Positions 5,834-9,588 of a DNA stretch of 9,588 nucleotides are shown here, in pieces. The first letter of the stretch is position 1, and each line of letters starts with the position of its first letter. The stretch lies in NCBI GenBank assembly GCA_040002735.1, contig JBDUDX010000078.1, positions 1 through 9,588 of the forward strand, written 5' to 3'. A program made the translations under genes and the position numbers. Under the pieces are notes generated by a model that had not been told where the DNA came from, did no database searches, and saw only the letters and a list, made by a program, of their open reading frames with translations. Source of the DNA: JADGOV01 sp040002735 (GTDB lineage: Bacteria > Actinomycetota > Actinomycetes > JADGOV01).

Positions 5834-6949
5834 GTGCCGACCACCAACTCCCCGCGCGCGTCTCGACGGGCTGGTTCCGGGCGGGTGGGCCCGTCGGCCG
5901 CCGCCGTCCGCCGGTGGCGGCGAAGGCTGGCCGACGAACGCGCGGAGGGGGCCGTCTACCGGTATCTTGCGAGCCGCCGTTCGGGTGAGGAACGGGAGAT
6001 CCTGCTCGGGCTGGCTCAGGCGGAAGATCGCCATGCCGCGCATTGGCGGCGACTACTCGGTGACCAAATCGGACCACCCCAACGCGGCCGGCTCCGGACC
6101 CTGCTCCTCGCGAAGCTGGCCCGACGCTTCGGTTCGGTGTTTGTGTTGGCACTCGCCCAGCAATTGGAGAGCCGCTCACCCTACGACGCCGATGCCGACG
6201 CAACCCGGGCGATGGCGGCCGACGAGCGGGTGCACGAGGAGGTGGTACGCGGACTGGCCTCGCGCGGGCGAGCGCGGGTCTCCGGCACCTTCCGCGCCGC
6301 CGTCTTCGGCGCCAACGACGGGCTGGTGAGCAACCTGGCGCTCGTACTGGGGGTCAGCGGCGGCGGCGCGGCCACGATGACCATCCTGCTCACCGGACTG
6401 GTCGGGCTGCTCTCCGGCGCGCTTTCCATGGCTGCCGGGGAGTACATTTCGGTCCGGTCCCAGCGAGAACTCCTGGCCGCGTCGATGCCCAGCACCGGCA
6501 CCGGCGCAGTGCTCGCGCAACTGGATGTCGATGCCAACGAACTGGCCCTGGTGTACCGGGCCCGAGGAATGCCCGCCGGGGAAGCGCAGCGCAGGGCAGA
6601 TGACATGCTGCGCAGCCAAAGCCGGGAGCTGGAATTGGAGCGGGCGCCCGAGGAGGACCGCCACGGCATCGTCGGAACCGGCTTCAAAGCGGCCGTGTCC
6701 AGCTTCGCCTTCTTCGCCGTCGGGGCGGCAGTGCCCATCGTCCCGTTCCTGGTCGGCATCGAAGGGGCCGCCGCACTGGTGGCCTCGGCCCTCCTGGTCG
6801 GGATGTCGCTCATGCTCACCGGAGCCACAGTCGGGCTGCTTTCCGGCGGGCCGCCGCTGCGGCGAGCCCTTCGCCAACTCGCGATCGGTGCCGGCGCGGC
6901 GACGGTGACGTACCTCCTCGGGCTGAGCTTCGACGCGGCCGTGGGCTGA
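5834..6949 (+). CDS. Ferritin-like/VIT1 fusion protein, probable iron or manganese exporter (MbfA-like)
   Basis: This 371-aa membrane protein joins two modules. Residues about 25-140 form a ferritin/rubrerythrin-like four-helix domain with diiron ligand candidates E35/E38, E64-xx-H67, E112 and E131-xx-H134. Residues about 150-371 form a VIT1/CCC1 metal transporter. It carries FGANDGLVSNLALVLGVSGG (158-177), the GEYISVRSQ motif (202-210), a cytosolic metal-binding segment (NELALVYRARGM, about 235-246), and roughly five membrane helices (about 155-175, 181-206, 280-307, 311-338, 344-367). In the known family (MbfA, erythrin-vacuolar iron transport) the ferritin domain senses or oxidises cytosolic iron and the VIT part exports Fe2+ or Mn2+, giving iron and peroxide tolerance. 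The GTG at 5834 has GGGGG at about 5820-5824. In the same frame an ATG at 5804 is cut off by a TGA at 5828, so the native start may have been longer. It is probably co-transcribed with the cupin. Confidence 0.88.
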   Translation: MPTTNSPRASRRAGSGRVGPSAAAVRRWRRRLADERAEGAVYRYLASRRSGEEREILLGLAQAEDRHAAHWRRLLGDQIGPPQRGRLRTLLLAKLARRFGSVFVLALAQQLESRSPYDADADATRAMAADERVHEEVVRGLASRGRARVSGTFRAAVFGANDGLVSNLALVLGVSGGGAATMTILLTGLVGLLSGALSMAAGEYISVRSQRELLAASMPSTGTGAVLAQLDVDANELALVYRARGMPAGEAQRRADDMLRSQSRELELERAPEEDRHGIVGTGFKAAVSSFAFFAVGAAVPIVPFLVGIEGAAALVASALLVGMSLMLTGATVGLLSGGPPLRRALRQLAIGAGAATVTYLLGLSFDAAVG

Positions 6950-6968
6950 GCGGCCCACCCTCGGGCCG
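6941..6968 (+). terminator. Two overlapping GC-rich hairpins at the end of the ferritin-VIT1 gene
   Basis: GTGGGC (6941-6946) can pair with GCCCAC (6953-6958), with the stop codon in the loop. Alternatively CGGCCC (6951-6956) can pair with GGGCCG (6963-6968) around ACCCTC. The two share bases, so they exclude each other. The second is followed by a pyrimidine-rich stretch (GCTTTCCCTTCGCTTTA) but not a true T-run, so it may be a weak terminator or pause site before the gene at 7001, or an mRNA-stabilising end. Confidence 0.35.
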
Positions 6969-7000
6969 GTACCGCTTTCCCTTCGCTTTACGGTGACGGC

Positions 7001-7327
7001 ATGACCCTGCGAACTGCACCGCTCGCCGCCGCCGGACTTCTCGGCGGCTACCTCGTGGCCAGCACCACCGGGAACCGACCCCTTGGTGGCTTGGTGCTGG
7101 CCGTGGCCGGCGGGGTCTGTACCCGGTCCTGGTACAGCACCGCCGGTCCCGGCGTCGCCGGCAGCCTGCTGGCGACCTATCTGATCGCCTTCGGCGCCTC
7201 ACATCCGTTGGCCAAGATGATCGGCGCCTGGCCGTCCGTCTTTACCGTCTCCGCCGTCACGGCCGCCGCCGCGCACGTCCTGGCCGACCGGCGGTCAGCC
7301 GCGCTCCCGGCGCAACATCGGGCGTAG
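7001..7327 (+). CDS. Small integral membrane protein, function unknown
   Basis: This 108-aa protein is mostly hydrophobic, with about four short membrane segments (approximately 6-22, 28-43, 51-67, 75-95) rich in Ala and Gly, and a polar C-terminus (ADRRSAALPAQHRA). The loops contain STTGNRPLGG, CTRSWYSTAGPG and ASHPLAKMIGAWPS, the last of which looks conserved-family-like, but I do not recognise a named domain. The ATG at 7001 has only a weak GGTGA upstream (about 6991-6995). It follows the ferritin-VIT1 stop by 51 bases and may be the last gene of the run. Its last 33 bases overlap the 3' end of the convergent PrpE-like gene, an antisense overlap. No export signal distinct from the first helix is seen. 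Confidence 0.65.
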   Translation: MTLRTAPLAAAGLLGGYLVASTTGNRPLGGLVLAVAGGVCTRSWYSTAGPGVAGSLLATYLIAFGASHPLAKMIGAWPSVFTVSAVTAAAAHVLADRRSAALPAQHRA

Positions 7328-9178
7328 CGCGTCCAGTACCGCAGGATCATCGATGGTCGACGGCGGCGCCTCGTCCCGGCCCTCCGCGATGCCCCGCATG
7401 GTGCGCCGCAGGATCTTTCCGGACCGAGTCTTGGGCAGGCCGGAGACGATGTCGATCTCGCGCAGGGACGCCACCGCCCCGACCTGTTCCCGGACCCGCT
7501 CGACGAGTTCCGCGCGGATGTCCTCGGGGTCGCGGTCCACCGCCGCCTTGAGGACCACAAATCCGCGCGGTACCTGGCCCTTCAGCGTGTCGTTCACGCC
7601 GATCACCGCACACTCGGCGACGTCGGGGTGGCTCGCCACCGCCTCTTCCAGCGCGCCGGTGGAGAGCCGGTGCCCGGCTACGTTGATCACGTCGTCGGTA
7701 CGGCCCATCACGAACACGTAGCCGTCGGCGTCGATATGCCCACCGTCGCCGGTGAGGTAGTAGCCGGGGTAGCGGGTGAGGTAGCTCTCGACGAACCGCG
7801 CGTCGTCCTTCCATAACGTCGGCAAGGTGCACGGCGGCAGCGGGAGCTTGATCGCGATCGCGCCCTCCGTCCCCGGCGGCACCTGCTCGCCGTCCTCGTC
7901 GAGGATCTGTACGTCATAGCCCGGTACCGGCACCGTGGGCGACCCGGCCTTCACCGGCAGCGGCTCCAGGCCCATGTGATTGGCCACGATCGGCCAGCCG
8001 GTCTCGGTCTGCCACCAGTGGTCGATCACCGGAATCTGCAGCAGGTCGCTGGCCCAGTGGTAGGTCTCCGGGTCGAGCCGCTCGCCGGCCAAGAACAGGT
8101 ACTTCAACCCCGAAAGGTCGTAGTCGGAGAGCAGGGCGCCCTTCGGGTCCTCCTTCTTGATCGCCCGGAACGCCGTGGGCGCGGTGAACAGCGCCGTGAC
8201 GCCGTGCTCCTCGATCACCCGCCAGAACGCGCCGGCGTCCGGCGTACCGACCGGCTTCCCCTCGTACACGATCGTGGTAGCGCCGACGAGCAGCGGGGCG
8301 TAGACGATGTAGGAGTGGCCCACCACCCAGCCGACGTCGGAGGCGGCCCAGAACACCTCGCCGGGGTTGATGTCGTAGATGTTCTTCATGCTCCAGTGCA
8401 GCGCGACCGCGTGCCCGCCGTTGTCTCGGACGACCCCCTTCGGCCGGGCGGTGGTGCCGGAGGTGTAGAGGATGTAGAGCGGATCGGTGGCCTTCACCGA
8501 CACGCAGTCCACCGGCTGGGCCTCCGCCATCGCCGCCGCCCAATCCACGTCGCGGTCGCCGAGCTCGGCGATGCTCTCCGGTCGCTGCAGAATGATGCAG
8601 CGCTCCGGCTTGGCCGCAGCCTCGGAGATCGCCGCGTCCAGCAGCGGCTTGTACGGGATGGCCCGGTCTCGCTCGATGCCGCAGGATGCGGACACCACGA
8701 CCCGTGGCTGGGCGTCGTTGATCCGCAACGCCAATTCATGGGCGGCGAATCCGCCGAAGACCACGGAGTGCACCGCACCGATCCGGGCGCAGGCGTACAT
8801 GGCGAACAGCGCCTCGGGAACCATCGGCATGTAGATCACCACGGTGTCGCCCTGCTGAACGCCATTGCTGCGCAGCACGCCGGCGAAGCGGGCCACCTCG
8901 TCGCGCATCTCACGGTAGGTGTAGGAACGTTTGGCGCCGGTGACCGGGCTGTCATAGATCACGGCGGCCTGCCCCGCCCGTCCGCCCTCGACGTGGCGGT
9001 CGAGCGCGTTGTAGCAGGTGTTCAGCTGGGCGTCCGGGAACCATCGGTAGAAGGGCAGGTTGGTGTCGTCGAGGATCTGGCTGGGCTCCCGATCCCAGCT
9101 GATGCCCTCAGCTGCCGATCTCCAGAAGCCGGCCGGATCGGTGATGCTGCGCCGGTACTCTGTCTCGTAAGCGCCCAT
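7295..9178 (-). CDS. prpE: Propionyl-CoA synthetase (PrpE-type, AMP-forming acyl-CoA synthetase)
   Basis: This 627-aa enzyme of the acetyl/propionyl-CoA synthetase family activates a short-chain acid with ATP to the acyl-AMP, then makes acyl-CoA; it is cytosolic. The N-terminus (MGAYETEYRRSITDPAGFWR) and the NTCYNALDRHVE motif (53-64) favour propionate-type PrpE over classic Acs, as does VSASCGIE (162-169). The P-loop is YTSGTTARPKG (238-248), with Ala244 where Gly is the rule. Also present are WWQTETGW (388-395), the hinge/A8 region YLTGDGGHIDADG to GRTDDVINVAGHRLS (474-506), and the C-terminal SGKILRR with catalytic Lys588, the residue controlled by acetylation in related enzymes. The ATG at 9178 has GGAGGA five bases upstream. 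The length is normal for PrpE. It lies 110 bases after the PaaE-like gene and may have its own promoter. Acetate cannot be excluded as substrate. Confidence 0.92.
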   Translation of the reverse strand: MGAYETEYRRSITDPAGFWRSAAEGISWDREPSQILDDTNLPFYRWFPDAQLNTCYNALDRHVEGGRAGQAAVIYDSPVTGAKRSYTYREMRDEVARFAGVLRSNGVQQGDTVVIYMPMVPEALFAMYACARIGAVHSVVFGGFAAHELALRINDAQPRVVVSASCGIERDRAIPYKPLLDAAISEAAAKPERCIILQRPESIAELGDRDVDWAAAMAEAQPVDCVSVKATDPLYILYTSGTTARPKGVVRDNGGHAVALHWSMKNIYDINPGEVFWAASDVGWVVGHSYIVYAPLLVGATTIVYEGKPVGTPDAGAFWRVIEEHGVTALFTAPTAFRAIKKEDPKGALLSDYDLSGLKYLFLAGERLDPETYHWASDLLQIPVIDHWWQTETGWPIVANHMGLEPLPVKAGSPTVPVPGYDVQILDEDGEQVPPGTEGAIAIKLPLPPCTLPTLWKDDARFVESYLTRYPGYYLTGDGGHIDADGYVFVMGRTDDVINVAGHRLSTGALEEAVASHPDVAECAVIGVNDTLKGQVPRGFVVLKAAVDRDPEDIRAELVERVREQVGAVASLREIDIVSGLPKTRSGKILRRTMRGIAEGRDEAPPSTIDDPAVLDALRPMLRRERG

Positions 9179-9209
9179 GTTCTTCCTCCGTGGTTCGGTC
9201 GGCGACGTG

Positions 9210-9238
9210 TAGGTAGCCTGCCGTCGCCGCCAAATCAA
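9210..9238 (-). promoter_or_regulatory. Candidate sigma-70-type promoter for the PrpE-like gene
   Basis: On the - strand, TTGATT (9233-9238) is separated by 17 bases from TACCTA (9210-9215), and the start codon lies 31 bases after the -10 box. Spacing is ideal and the -35 box differs from TTGACA at two positions (CA to TT), but the -10 box is only a partial match, so this is a moderate prediction. It would let the synthetase be expressed independently of the PaaE-like gene upstream. Confidence 0.4.
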
Positions 9239-9288
9239 CCACAACGGGCTTCCGGCGGCCAGCCCTGCGGACTTTCGGCCCTGTCCGG

Positions 9289-9588
9289 TCAGGCGTCGAA
9301 GTCCAGGATGACCGCCTCACTGGTCGGGTACGACTGGCAGGCCAGTACGAACCCAGCGGCCAGTTCCGCGTCCTCCAACGCGTAGTTGTGGTGCATCTCG
9401 ACCGTGCCGGAGATCAATTTCGCCCGGCATGTCCCGCACATGCCGTTCTTGCAGGCATACGGAGCGTCCGCCCGGACCCTCAAGGTGGCTTCCAGAATCG
9501 GCCCGGAGTTCGGGCGTAAGGAAAAACCGGACGCCCGGCCGTCCAGGATCACCGTGATGGTGGCGGCTCCGGCAGCGGCTCCGGCAGC
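9289..9588 (-). CDS. PaaE-like oxygenase reductase, C-terminal 2Fe-2S ferredoxin domain (5' end outside the window)
   Basis: The 99 codons seen encode a plant-type ferredoxin (Fer2) domain that carries electrons from a flavin reductase module to an oxygenase. The cluster ligands are clear: Cys46, Cys51 and Cys54 in YACKNGMCGTC, and Cys84 in VLACQS. Spacing and the NYALEDAELAAGFVLACQSY block (68-87) match the reductase subunit of phenylacetyl-CoA epoxidase (PaaE/PaaK) and its relatives. The frame is open to the window edge through an Ala/Gly-rich linker (AAGAAAGAAT), so the FAD- and NAD-binding part should lie beyond. A stand-alone ferredoxin starting at the internal GTG or at 9552 is less likely, because the linker reads on in frame. 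The other phenylacetate genes are not in view, so a hydrocarbon or other oxygenase remains possible. Confidence 0.8.
   Translation of the reverse strand, partial: AAGAAAGAATITVILDGRASGFSLRPNSGPILEATLRVRADAPYACKNGMCGTCRAKLISGTVEMHHNYALEDAELAAGFVLACQSYPTSEAVILDFDA
9562..9588 (-). repeat. Short tandem repeat encoding an Ala/Gly interdomain linker
   Basis: A 12-base unit (GGCAGCGGCTCC on the + strand) is present about two and a quarter times at the window edge and may continue beyond. Translated on the - strand it gives alternating AAGA units just before the ferredoxin domain. Flexible linkers of this kind join the reductase and ferredoxin parts, and such repeats can vary in copy number between strains. 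Confidence 0.55.

Noticed and set aside
7976..9385. 469-codon open frame on the + strand
   Set aside because: It lies antisense to the well-supported PrpE-like gene and reads as His/Gly/Val/Arg-rich sequence without any domain; long antisense frames are normal in GC-rich coding DNA.

Overview
The window comes from a high-GC Gram-positive bacterium, most likely an actinomycete. Nearly every gene has strong G/C bias at third codon positions, GTG starts are frequent, Shine-Dalgarno motifs are GGAGG-like, and the families present (DesK/NarL-type two-component pair, LuxR regulator, DrrA-like ABC exporter, DoxX, ferritin-VIT1 fusion, PrpE, PaaE-like ferredoxin reductase) are typical of that group. 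I cannot name the genus. No tRNA, rRNA, CRISPR array or intact insertion sequence was seen.

Left part (1-2594, + strand): the 3' part of a sensor histidine kinase overlaps a response regulator with an unusual, degenerate DNA-binding domain. A 510-base stretch without a convincing gene follows, then a LuxR-family regulator broken by an in-frame TGA and a frameshift (pseudogene). Its tail converges on, and overlaps by 26 bases, the end of a two-gene ABC-2 exporter on the - strand (ATPase then permease, coupled by a 14-base overlap).

Centre (4388-7327, + strand): starting divergently from the ABC exporter is a run of six co-directional genes: a DoxX-like membrane protein, a 102-aa unknown protein, a small charged protein, a one-domain cupin, a ferritin-like/VIT1 fusion (probable iron or manganese exporter) and a small membrane protein. 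Gaps are short, and the small protein and cupin abut stop-to-start. This looks like a metal or redox homeostasis operon, but that is inference.

Right part (7295-9588, - strand): a complete propionyl/acetyl-CoA synthetase of the PrpE type, converging on the small membrane protein with a 33-base overlap. Upstream of it is the C-terminal 2Fe-2S ferredoxin domain of a PaaE-like oxygenase reductase that runs off the window.

A recurring oddity is single stop-codon differences at gene boundaries. The kinase appears to have lost the TGA of an ATGA overlap. The LuxR gene has gained a TGA. The small protein and cupin share one frame separated by a single TAA. The ferritin-VIT1 gene has an in-frame ATG upstream, overlapping the cupin stop, that is cut off by a TGA.
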